A stretch of DNA of 20,527 nt from Hyphomicrobiales bacterium (GTDB taxonomy: Bacteria > Pseudomonadota > Alphaproteobacteria > Rhizobiales > Beijerinckiaceae), in contig JAIXZF010000382.1 of the NCBI GenBank assembly GCA_027489835.1, positions 1 to 20,527 on the forward strand. The letters are read 5' to 3'. Made by a program: the position numbers and the translations under genes. Positions 14,103 through 20,413 of this stretch are shown in pieces; within the stretch, counting starts at the first letter, position 1; the number at the start of each line of letters is the position of its first letter. The notes beneath the pieces are model-generated. The model saw nothing but the letters and a program-made list of their open reading frames with translations. It did no database searches and was not told where the DNA came from.

Positions 14103-14597
14103 ATGCTTGACCTCGACATCGACCGTCCCGTCCACCCGCTCGACGTGGTGGAGCGGCTGGCCACGATCAACGACTGGAGCTTCGACCGGGAGGGCGACGA
14201 CGAGATGTCGGTCGCCGTCGCGGGCTCCTGGGCCAAGTATGAGGTGGCGGTCACCTGGCTCGACCGCATGGAGGCAATGCACGTCGCCTGCGCCTTCGAC
14301 CTCAAGGTGCCCGAGCGGCGCAAGGCAGAGGTGCTGTCGCTGATCTCCCTGATCAACGAACAGCTCTGGCTCGGCCATTTCGATTTCTGGAGCAGCGAGA
14401 ACGTCGTGATGTTCCGCCACTCGCTGCTTCTGTCGGGCGGGGCCGAGCCGACCGACGAACAGGCCGGCATGCTGATCAAGTCGGCGATCGACACCTGCGA
14501 GCGGCATTACCAGGCGTTCCAGTTCGTGCTCTGGGCCGGCAAGTCCGCGCGTGAAGCACTGGACAGTTCCATGATGGAGACGATGGGCGAGGCCTGA
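14103..14597 (+). CDS. YbjN-domain protein
   Basis: The 164-residue product belongs to the YbjN family (PF10722), small soluble proteins structurally like type III secretion chaperones, with no established biochemical function. It begins MLDLDIDRPVHPLDVVERLATINDWSF and continues with an alternating strand-helix pattern: EMSVAVAGSWAKYEVAVTW, AMHVACAFDLKVP, then a helix SLISLINEQLWLGHFDFW and NVVMFRHSLLLSGGAEPTDEQAGMLI. No signal peptide is present. The gene stands before proC, an arrangement I recognise from other Rhizobiales, but a terminator separates the two here. Upstream lies the GANTC-rich region. GAGAAG at about 14086-14091 may serve as ribosome binding site, although it is rather far from the ATG. 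Confidence 0.85.
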   Translation: MLDLDIDRPVHPLDVVERLATINDWSFDREGDDEMSVAVAGSWAKYEVAVTWLDRMEAMHVACAFDLKVPERRKAEVLSLISLINEQLWLGHFDFWSSENVVMFRHSLLLSGGAEPTDEQAGMLIKSAIDTCERHYQAFQFVLWAGKSAREALDSSMMETMGEA

Positions 14598-14650
14598 CGA
14601 CGCGCTGGCGCAGCCAGCCGCGACAGGACGCCCGATCTTGATTATACGAA

Positions 14651-14682
14651 GGCTCGCGGCCCGCCCGCGGGCCTTTCTTCTT
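14651..14682 (+). terminator. Rho-independent terminator after the YbjN gene
   Basis: GGCTCGCGG (14651-14659) pairs with CCGCGGGCC (14665-14673) over nine base pairs, one of them G-U, with a five-base loop, followed directly by TTTCTTCTT. It lies 54 bases after the YbjN stop and only 14 bases before the proC ATG. Confidence 0.75.
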
Positions 14683-14695
14683 GCCGAGCATCGCC

Positions 14696-15523
14696 ATGTC
14701 GCAGACCCCAGCCCTTCCCCGCACACTCGTCCTCATGGGCGCCGGCAAGATGGGAGGCGCCATGCTCGAAGGCTGGCTTGGCGGCGGCCTGTCGGCCGGG
14801 GGCCTCGCCGTGCTCGACCCCAACGCGGGTGAAGACCTCACCGCCCTCGCCGCCAGCCATGGCTTCAGGCTCAACCCTCCCCTCGCCGATCTCGCCCGCC
14901 CGGAGGCCCTCGTGCTGGGCATCAAGCCCCAGATGCTCGACGCCGCCGCGCCGTCGATCGCCGCATTAGCGGGCCCGGACACGCTGGTGGTCTCGATCCT
15001 CGCAGGAAAGACCATCGCCGATCTCGAGGCGCGCGCGCCCTCGGCCCGCGCCTTCGTCCGCGCCATGCCGAATCTGCCGGCCTCCGTGCGCCGCGGAATC
15101 ACAGGCGTCGCAGCCAGCGCTGCCGTGAACCCTGCGCAGCGGGCCATGACGACCGCCCTCCTCGAAGGCATCGGGCTGGTCGAGTGGGTGGATGACGAGG
15201 CCCTGATCGATGCCGTCACTGCCGTGTCCGGCTCGGGGCCCGCCTATGTCTTCCACCTGGTCGAATGCCTGGCGGAGGCGGGCATCGCAGCCGGCCTGCC
15301 GGCCGATGCCGCCCGCCGCCTCGCGCGCGCGACGGTGGAAGGCGCGGGCGAACTCCTGCACCGTTCGCCGCTGGAGCCCGCCACGCTGCGCCAGAACGTC
15401 ACCTCTCCGGGCGGCACCACCGCGGCCGCCCTCGAGGTGCTGATGGCCGAGAACGGCATGAAGCCCCTGATGAAGCGGGCGGTGGCCGCCGCGCGGCAGC
15501 GGGCGCAGGAACTCAGCGGCTGA
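14696..15523 (+). CDS. proC: Pyrroline-5-carboxylate reductase
   Basis: ProC reduces 1-pyrroline-5-carboxylate to L-proline with NAD(P)H, the last step of proline synthesis. The 275-residue product has an N-terminal Rossmann loop LMGAGKMGGAMLEGW (14-28), LVLGIKPQML, the conserved MPNLPASVRRGITG, and the C-terminal substrate and dimer region VSGSGPAYVFHLVECLAEAGIAAGLP followed by LRQNVTSPGGTTAAALEVL, which is the family signature. I chose the ATG at 14696; a start at 14681 would add five residues and would sit inside the T-tract of the preceding terminator. There is no good ribosome binding site near the ATG, which leaves the start and the promoter position slightly uncertain. Confidence 0.94.
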   Translation: MSQTPALPRTLVLMGAGKMGGAMLEGWLGGGLSAGGLAVLDPNAGEDLTALAASHGFRLNPPLADLARPEALVLGIKPQMLDAAAPSIAALAGPDTLVVSILAGKTIADLEARAPSARAFVRAMPNLPASVRRGITGVAASAAVNPAQRAMTTALLEGIGLVEWVDDEALIDAVTAVSGSGPAYVFHLVECLAEAGIAAGLPADAARRLARATVEGAGELLHRSPLEPATLRQNVTSPGGTTAAALEVLMAENGMKPLMKRAVAAARQRAQELSG

Positions 15524-15540
15524 GGCGCCCGTCGCCCCAC

Positions 15541-15577
15541 GGCCGCGACCTCGCGGCCCCTTCCCGCCTCCGGCGGG
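15541..15577 (+). terminator. Tandem hairpins after proC
   Basis: GGCCGCG (15541-15547) pairs with CGCGGCC (15552-15558) around ACCT, and CCCGCC (15563-15568) pairs with GGCGGG (15572-15577) around TCC. Two small GC-rich hairpins in a row, 17 bases after the proC stop, may reduce read-through, but there is no T-run, so termination would be inefficient or factor-dependent. Confidence 0.35.
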
Positions 15578-15612
15578 CATCCCTATGTTGGGGCTCAGCA
15601 CAGGAGCACGCC

Positions 15613-16338
15613 ATGGCCGAACAGCACGCCCCCGACCCGAACCGGCCCGATCCGCGCAAGGCCGCCATCGACGCGTTGATGGCGCTGGTGGCCGAACAGG
15701 GCTGGCGCGAGGTCGAACTCCCCGCCATCGCCGAGCGTGCAGGGCTCACCCTCTCGGCGCTGCGCGACCTGTTTCCGTCGAAGGGCGCGATGCTCGCGGG
15801 CTTCGGGCGGATGCTCGACAGGCACGTCATGGACGGCGCCAATCCCGACCTGATCGGCGAGCCCATCCACGAGCGCGTCTTCGACCTCGTGATGCGGCGC
15901 CTCGACGCGATGGAGCCCTATCGGTCGGCGCTCGTGGAGATCCGCCGCGCCGTCGGGCGCGACCCGGTGATGGCGGGCGCGCTCAACCAGGCCGCCCTCA
16001 ACTCTTGGCGCTACCTGCTCGCCTCGGTCGGCGTTCCGGTCGAGGACGAACTCGGCATGCTGAAGATCCAGGGCGCGGTCATCGTCTTCGCCCGCACGGC
16101 CGAGACCTGGCTCGGCGACACCGATCCCGGGCTTGCCCGCACCATGGCGACGCTGGACCGCGAGCTGAAGCGCGGCGAGCGCGTGCTCTCGATGGCCGAG
16201 GATGTCCGCCGCGTCACAGCCCCCTTGCGCAGCATCGCGCAGGCCATCTGCGAGCGCGGCTCGGGCATGCGCCGCCGCGAGCGCGCCGAGCCGGCCATGC
16301 GCGGCGAGGACCGCGACGATTACGCCCCGGCGATCTGA
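15613..16338 (+). CDS. COQ9/TetR-like protein
   Basis: The 241-residue product has a TetR-like helix-turn-helix at about 16-64 (KAAIDALMALVAEQGW, then ELPAIAERAGLTLSALRDLFPSKGAML). Its C-terminal part resembles COQ9, with ALNSWRYLLASVG at about 128-140 and TAETWLGDTDPGLARTMATLDREL at about 162-185, close to the COQ9 pattern of a tryptophan followed by Asp and a helix with Leu-Asp-Arg. COQ9 is a TetR-fold lipid-binding protein that assists COQ7 in ubiquinone synthesis and does not bind DNA. I think the COQ9-like role more likely than transcriptional regulation, but automatic annotation would probably say TetR regulator. CACAGGAG before the ATG at 15613 is a good ribosome binding site; csaA follows after seven bases. 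Confidence 0.75.
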   Translation: MAEQHAPDPNRPDPRKAAIDALMALVAEQGWREVELPAIAERAGLTLSALRDLFPSKGAMLAGFGRMLDRHVMDGANPDLIGEPIHERVFDLVMRRLDAMEPYRSALVEIRRAVGRDPVMAGALNQAALNSWRYLLASVGVPVEDELGMLKIQGAVIVFARTAETWLGDTDPGLARTMATLDRELKRGERVLSMAEDVRRVTAPLRSIAQAICERGSGMRRRERAEPAMRGEDRDDYAPAI

Positions 16339-16345
16339 GCGAGCC

Positions 16346-16702
16346 ATGGACGCCACGGTTGCAGCCGGCACGATCGGCTTCGAGGATTTCCTGAAGGTCG
16401 ACATCCGCGTCGGCACCATCGTGCAGGCGGAACCCTATCCCGAGGCGCGCAAGCCGGCCTTCAAGCTCTGGATCGATTTCGGTCCCGAGATCGGCATTCG
16501 CAAGACCTCGGCGCAGATCACGAAGCACTACGCCATCGAAACGCTGCCCGGCCGGCAGGTGCTGGGTGTCGTCAACTTCCCGCCGCGCCAGATCGGCAAG
16601 TTCATGTCGGAGGTGCTGACGCTGGGCGTGCCCGACGCGGATGGCGAGGTGGTCCTGCTCCAGCCGGCGCACGCCGTGCCGAATGGCGGGCGGATGTACT
16701 AG
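16346..16702 (+). CDS. csaA: tRNA-binding domain protein CsaA
   Basis: The 118-residue protein is a stand-alone tRNA-binding OB-fold of the CsaA type. The features are FLKVDIRVGTIVQAEPYPEARKPAFKLWIDFG (15-46), IGIRKTSAQITKHY (49-62), VLGVVNFPPRQIGKFMSEVLTLG (72-94) and a C-terminal loop VPNGGRMY. CsaA from Bacillus suppresses secretion defects and acts as a chaperone and tRNA-binding protein; the biological role in alphaproteobacteria is not settled. The start ATG at 16346 lies seven bases after the COQ9-like stop, so both genes are probably on one transcript. Downstream are the REP-like palindromes. Confidence 0.92.
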   Translation: MDATVAAGTIGFEDFLKVDIRVGTIVQAEPYPEARKPAFKLWIDFGPEIGIRKTSAQITKHYAIETLPGRQVLGVVNFPPRQIGKFMSEVLTLGVPDADGEVVLLQPAHAVPNGGRMY

Positions 16703-16717
16703 GGTCGGGAACTGGAG

Positions 16718-16839
16718 CTCATCCTTCGACAAGCTCAGGATGAGGATCGGCTACAGTCTCCGGATGAGGAACTGCTGGAGGCGTGCCGACTTGTAGGCGC
16801 CAGCTAACCGTCCTCATCCTGAGCCTGTCGAAGGATGAG
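16718..16839. repeat. Inverted pair of REP-like palindromes
   Basis: Two 29-base units, 16718-16746 and 16811-16839, are reverse complements of each other apart from one base. Each unit is itself a stem-loop: CTCATCC and GGATGAG enclose a 13-base centre (TTCGACAAGCTCA or its complement). The two units lie 64 bases apart in the gap between convergent csaA and the MaoC gene. The core, with TTCGACAAGCTCAGGATGA, is of the kind found as short dispersed palindromes in alphaproteobacterial genomes. The pair can fold as one long stem and could end or protect transcripts from both sides. No transposase is present. Confidence 0.75.
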
Positions 16840-16883
16840 GAGGGAAGGCTGGCGGGCGCCCCATCACCAAAAGGCAGGCGCGC

Positions 16884-17882
16884 TCACCGCTCCCAGAAAA
16901 CCGCGCCGTCGAACCCGAACACCGTCTCGCCATGCTGGTTCACGCCGGCATTGCGATGGAAGGCCAAACCCCATCCGGGCCGCGAGGCGGAGGCCCGCTT
17001 GTCGGCGACGGTCGTCGTGTAGGTGATGGTATCGCCCGCGAAGACCGGCTTCAGCCATTTGAGGTTCCTGAACCCCGGGGAGGAGCCGAGCCGGGGCATG
17101 GAATCGCCCATCAGCGTCTGCACGCTCCGCCGGTGCGCCACCATCAGGCGCATCCAGACGGCGCCCGTATGCCAGCCGGACGCGCAGAGACCGCCGAACA
17201 GCGAGGCCTTCGCCGCCGCCTCGTCGAGATGGAAGCGCTGCGGATCGAACGCTCCGGCGAAGGCGACGATGTCCTCAGCCGTGAAGGTGAAGCTGCCGAG
17301 CGGCGTCTCCACGCCCGTCTGGAGCGCATCGAAGCGCGCCAGCGGCATCGGCGCCCCTTCCGGCAGGGTGATGGGCCCCGAATTGACAGGCGGGACATAA
17401 CGCCAGGATTTCGGGCGGACAGCCGGTGGCGGCGCGGGCTGCCCGCGGCGGGCGAAGATGATCCAGTTGGTCACCTCCTGCACCGCCTCCCCCTTCTGGT
17501 TCAGCACCTCGAAGCGGAAGCGCACGAGGCCGATATCTGGCCGCGAGCGGCTTTCCTTGGTCTCGAGCACGGTGTGCCGCACGCCGAGCACGTCGCCCGG
17601 GCGAACGGGACGGAGCCATTTCAGCTCCTCGATCCCCGGCGCGCCCAGCCCCACGCTGTCGTTCAGGAAGCCCTCGCACATCATCCGCATCATCATCGCC
17701 GCGGTGTGCCAGCCCGAGCCGATCAGACCGCCGACGAAAGTCGATTTCGCCGCCTCCGCGTCGATATGGAAATCCTGCGCGTCGAAGACCGAGGCATAGG
17801 CGATGATGTCCTCCGCCTCGACCTTCGCCTGGCCATAGCTCAGGCTCTGGCCGACCTCGAAATCCTCGAAGAACCGCGTCAT
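16884..17882 (-). CDS. Tandem two-domain MaoC-like dehydratase
   Basis: The 332-residue protein contains two MaoC-type hotdog domains in one chain. Domain 1 covers about residues 4-148 and has ASVFDAQDFHID with D34 and H39, then VGGLIGSGWHTAAMMMRMM. Domain 2 covers about 184-332 and has AGAFDPQRFHLD with D213 and H218, then FGGLCASGWHTGAVWMRLM. Both keep the Asp-x4-His pair that catalyses hydration in (R)-specific enoyl-CoA hydratases, and both end with a KWL(R/K)PV strand and a GD turn. A proline-rich linker (PAPPPAVRPKSW) joins them. The substrate is probably an acyl-CoA, but its length cannot be read off. The gene starts 14 bases after the ychF stop and is likely co-transcribed with it. 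Confidence 0.88.
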   Translation of the reverse strand: MTRFFEDFEVGQSLSYGQAKVEAEDIIAYASVFDAQDFHIDAEAAKSTFVGGLIGSGWHTAAMMMRMMCEGFLNDSVGLGAPGIEELKWLRPVRPGDVLGVRHTVLETKESRSRPDIGLVRFRFEVLNQKGEAVQEVTNWIIFARRGQPAPPPAVRPKSWRYVPPVNSGPITLPEGAPMPLARFDALQTGVETPLGSFTFTAEDIVAFAGAFDPQRFHLDEAAAKASLFGGLCASGWHTGAVWMRLMVAHRRSVQTLMGDSMPRLGSSPGFRNLKWLKPVFAGDTITYTTTVADKRASASRPGWGLAFHRNAGVNQHGETVFGFDGAVFWER

Positions 17883-17896
17883 CGCTCGCTCCCGGC

Positions 17897-18994
17897 TCAG
17901 TTGGCGAACCGGAAGTGCAGCACGTCGCCATCGGCCACGATGTACTCCTTGCCTTCGAGCCTCAGCTTGCCGCCGTCCCGCGCGCCGGCCTCGCCGTTCA
18001 GCCCGACGTAATCGCCGAAGGCGATGGTCTCGGAACGGATGAAGCCCTTCTCGAAATCGGTATGGATCACGCCGGCCGCCGCCGGCGCCTTGGTACCTTT
18101 CGGGATCGTCCAGGCGCGCGCCTCCTTCGGCCCCACGGTGAAGTAGGTGATGAGGCCGAGCAGCGCGTAGCCCTCGCGGATCACGCGGTTGAGGCCCGGT
18201 TCGGACAGCCCGACCGCCTCAAGGAAATCCTTCTGGTCGTCAGCCGACATCACCGCGATCTCGCTCTCGATCTTGGCCGAGACGACCACGGCGCGGGCGC
18301 CCTCCTCCGCCGCGCGGGCGAAAACTTTCGCCGAGAAGGCGTTGCCTTTGTCGGCGGACGCTTCCTCGACATTGCAGACGTAGAGCACGGGCTTCGAGGT
18401 CAGCAGCTGCAGCATCTGGAAGGAGCGCTCCTCCTCCGGCGTGCGCTGGGTCAGCCGAGCCGGCTTGCCCTCCTGCAGCAACACGAGGGATTTGCCGATC
18501 AGCGCCAGCTGCTCCTTCGAATCCTTGTCGCCGGAGCGGGCCTTCTTCTCGAGGCTGACGACGCGCTTCTCGAGGCTTTCGAGATCGGCCAGCATCAGTT
18601 CGGTCTCGATCGTCTCGATGTCGGCGAGCGGATCGACCTTGCCCTCGACATGGGTGATGTCGCCATCCTCGAAGCAGCGCACCACATGCACGATGGCATC
18701 GACCTCGCGGATGTTGGCGAGGAACTGGTTGCCGAGCCCCTCGCCCTTGGAGGCGCCTCGCACGATGCCGGCGATGTCGACGAAGGTGATGCGCGTCGGG
18801 ATGATCTGCTGCGATTTGCCGATGCGGGCCAGCGTGTCCAGCCGCTCATCGGGCACCGCCACGTCGCCCACATTCGGCTCGATGGTGCAGAACGGGTAAT
18901 TCGCAGCCTGCGCCGCCGCGGTCTGCGTCAGAGCGTTGAAGAGGGTCGACTTGCCGACGTTCGGCAGGCCGACGATGCCGCATTTGAAGCCCAT
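17897..18994 (-). CDS. ychF: Ribosome-binding ATPase YchF
   Basis: YchF (Obg-like ATPase 1) is a P-loop protein of the Obg subfamily that prefers ATP, binds ribosomes and is linked to oxidative stress responses and translation quality. The 365-residue product starts MGFKCGIVGLPNVGKSTLFNALT with the Walker A loop at 8-15 and continues with FVDIAGIVRGASKGEGLGNQFL and DAIVHVVRCFED. The base-specificity motif is YVCNVEE instead of NKxD, which explains ATP preference. The C-terminal TGS-like domain has YFTVGPKEARAWTI and AAGVIHTDFEKGFIRSETIAF. It normally follows pth directly; here a toxin-antitoxin pair is inserted, and the vapC-like stop is 16 bases before this start. Confidence 0.96.
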   Translation of the reverse strand: MGFKCGIVGLPNVGKSTLFNALTQTAAAQAANYPFCTIEPNVGDVAVPDERLDTLARIGKSQQIIPTRITFVDIAGIVRGASKGEGLGNQFLANIREVDAIVHVVRCFEDGDITHVEGKVDPLADIETIETELMLADLESLEKRVVSLEKKARSGDKDSKEQLALIGKSLVLLQEGKPARLTQRTPEEERSFQMLQLLTSKPVLYVCNVEEASADKGNAFSAKVFARAAEEGARAVVVSAKIESEIAVMSADDQKDFLEAVGLSEPGLNRVIREGYALLGLITYFTVGPKEARAWTIPKGTKAPAAAGVIHTDFEKGFIRSETIAFGDYVGLNGEAGARDGGKLRLEGKEYIVADGDVLHFRFAN

Positions 18995-19010
18995 GGGTGA
19001 TGTCTCAATC

Positions 19011-19451
19011 CTAGGTCAGGAATTCGTCAGGGTGGTGAAGGAACGGATTGACGATCACCAGATCGCCGAAACGCGCACCATCGATCATGTCCTCGCTCAA
19101 GAACACATCGCAGCCGTCGTTGGAAGCGCTGGCGACCAGAAGACAGTCGAACCACTGGAAGCCGAACCTTTCCCGCACCATCCAGGCGACGCGCATATCG
19201 TCCTGATCCAGCGGGCGCTGGCCCCATACCGCGAAGGTCTCGATGTCCTGTTTCAGCTCGTCGATCGGAATGCTCGGCTCCTTACGGAGCACGACCGCCA
19301 TGTATTCGTTCAGGACCTGAAGGTTGATGTAGGCGGCGGAAACATCGACCAAACGCTTCAACCAGATTGCCGCGGCGCCTCGCTTGGCCGCGGCGCCTGC
19401 ATCCCTGAGATAAACGAGGACATTGGTATCGATGAAGACGCGACTACTCAT
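19011..19451 (-). CDS. PIN-domain toxin, VapC-like
   Basis: The 146-residue product is a PIN-domain protein, the fold of VapC toxins, which are Mg-dependent ribonucleases usually cutting tRNA or rRNA. The acidic site is visible: D8 in RVFIDTNVLVYL, E49 in NLQVLNEYMAVVL, D102 in QWFDCLLVASA and the SED at 119-121 in DVFLSEDMIDG. The terminal LVIVNPF is typical of this PIN subgroup. The start ATG (19449-19451) overlaps the end of the antitoxin gene by eight bases, as expected for a toxin-antitoxin operon. The base composition is lower in GC than the flanks (33 of 60 bases at 19021-19080 against 42 of 60 at 20041-20100). RNA target and activity are untested. Confidence 0.9.
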   Translation of the reverse strand: MSSRVFIDTNVLVYLRDAGAAAKRGAAAIWLKRLVDVSAAYINLQVLNEYMAVVLRKEPSIPIDELKQDIETFAVWGQRPLDQDDMRVAWMVRERFGFQWFDCLLVASASNDGCDVFLSEDMIDGARFGDLVIVNPFLHHPDEFLT

Positions 19452-19668
19452 AGATTTCGTCGCGCGACGGAGCTTTTCCGTCGACCGTCAGGTTCAGCAG
19501 GGGCCGTGACAGGATGCGCTCCAGGGCTTCCTTGTGCGTCAGCGTCCTGCCCACAAAGGTCTCGGCTGCTTCCGCCATGACGCGGGAGACGCTCTTTCCC
19601 TCCCGCGCCGCCTTCACCCGCACGCGCTCGAGAAGCCTTTCGTCCATGGTGATGGTCACGTTCTTCAC
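19444..19668 (-). CDS. Ribbon-helix-helix antitoxin partner
   Basis: The 74-residue product begins with valine codon GTG read as Met, then KNVTITMDERLLERVRVKAA, a ribbon strand and helix of the ribbon-helix-helix fold, followed by GKSVSRVMAEAAETFVGR (second helix) and a C-terminal tail LTVDGKAPSRDEIYE that should wrap around the toxin. I chose the GTG at 19668 because GGAGGG lies six bases before it and because the conserved strand begins there; starts farther upstream run through the 3' end of pth. It resembles the DUF6364-type antitoxins paired with PIN toxins. It probably neutralises the PIN protein and represses its own promoter through the palindrome at 19701-19713. Confidence 0.85.
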   Translation of the reverse strand: MKNVTITMDERLLERVRVKAAREGKSVSRVMAEAAETFVGRTLTHKEALERILSRPLLNLTVDGKAPSRDEIYE

Positions 19669-19697
19669 GATGCCCTCCGGCCACGTTGGCAACTCGG

Positions 19698-19721
19698 ACC
19701 TCGTGTAACACGAACCTCGTG
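19698..19721. promoter_or_regulatory. Candidate operator of the toxin-antitoxin pair
   Basis: TCGTGT-A-ACACGA (19701-19713) is a perfect palindrome with one central base, and ACCTCGTG occurs twice in direct orientation, at 19698-19705 and 19714-19721. The site lies 30 bases upstream of the antitoxin GTG and just after the pth stop. Its symmetry and position are what a ribbon-helix-helix autorepressor would bind. Binding is inferred. Confidence 0.5.
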
Positions 19722-19727
19722 AGCCTC

Positions 19728-20342
19728 TCAATCGCCGCCCTTTTCGCCCACCCGCTTCACCTCGCCCCAGCCCTTGCCCTGCATGATTGTGGCGACGTCG
19801 CTCTGGAAGCGCTCGTCGAAGCCGCCGACCAAGAGCGCGGCCTTGTCGGCAGAGGCCCGGCACAGATCCTCGACCCAGGGGCGCTCCTCCTTGCCGAAAT
19901 CGTTCAGCACGTAGGAGTGCACCAGCGCCTTGTCGCCCGGATGGCCGATGCCCATCCGGACCCGGCGATAATCATTGCCGATCGAGGCGGTGATGGAGCG
20001 CAGGCCGTTATGGCCGGCATTGCCGCCGCCCGTCTTCACGCGCAGCTTCGCCGGCGCGAGGTCGAGCTCGTCATGAAAGACGACGATCCGCGCGGGCTCG
20101 ATCTTGTAGAAGCGCGCCGCCTCCTGAACGGGCCCGCCCGACAGGTTCATGAAGGACAGCGGCTTGAGCAGCAGCGCCTTGCCGAAGCCGATGACGACCT
20201 CCGCCGCATCGCCATGGAAGCGCGCGCGCCAGGGCGAGGCCCGGTGCGTGCGGGCGATCTCGTCCAGCGCCATGAAGCCGATGTTGTGCCGGTTGCCGGC
20301 ATAGTCCCTGCCCGGATTGCCGAGCCCGACGATCAGATGCAT
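19728..20342 (-). CDS. pth: Peptidyl-tRNA hydrolase
   Basis: Pth cleaves the ester bond between peptide and tRNA on drop-off products, returning tRNA to translation. The 204-residue product begins MHLIVGLGNPGRDYAGNRHNIGF with the catalytic H19, and continues with KPLSFMNLSGGPVQEAARFY, VVFHDELDLAPAKLRVKTGGGNAGHNGLRSI, and DYRRVRMGIGHPGDK, all family signatures including the Asn and Asp residues of the active site. The C-terminal helix region ends VKRVGEKGGD. Upstream on the same strand lies rplY, separated by a terminator, so pth may need its own promoter. Downstream, where ychF would normally follow, the toxin-antitoxin pair begins 59 bases after the stop. Confidence 0.96.
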   Translation of the reverse strand: MHLIVGLGNPGRDYAGNRHNIGFMALDEIARTHRASPWRARFHGDAAEVVIGFGKALLLKPLSFMNLSGGPVQEAARFYKIEPARIVVFHDELDLAPAKLRVKTGGGNAGHNGLRSITASIGNDYRRVRMGIGHPGDKALVHSYVLNDFGKEERPWVEDLCRASADKAALLVGGFDERFQSDVATIMQGKGWGEVKRVGEKGGD

Positions 20343-20357
20343 GGCTCACTCCCCGCC

Positions 20358-20388
20358 AAAGAAAACGGCCGGGGCGAGGCCCGGCCGT
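20358..20388 (-). terminator. Rho-independent terminator after rplY
   Basis: Read on the minus strand, ACGGCCGGG (20388-20380) pairs with CCCGGCCGT (20373-20365) over nine base pairs with a six-base loop, followed by TTTCTTTGG, which with the stem's last T gives a T-rich tract. It ends the rplY transcript 26 bases after the stop, before pth. Some read-through into pth is possible. Confidence 0.75.
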
Positions 20389-20413
20389 GAGGTTGTCGCC
20401 GCTCGGAAGCCGC

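Noticed and set aside
15265..15612. N-terminal extension of the COQ9-like protein through proC
   Set aside because: It runs through proC in a second frame with no conserved residues; a good ribosome binding site supports the start at 15613.
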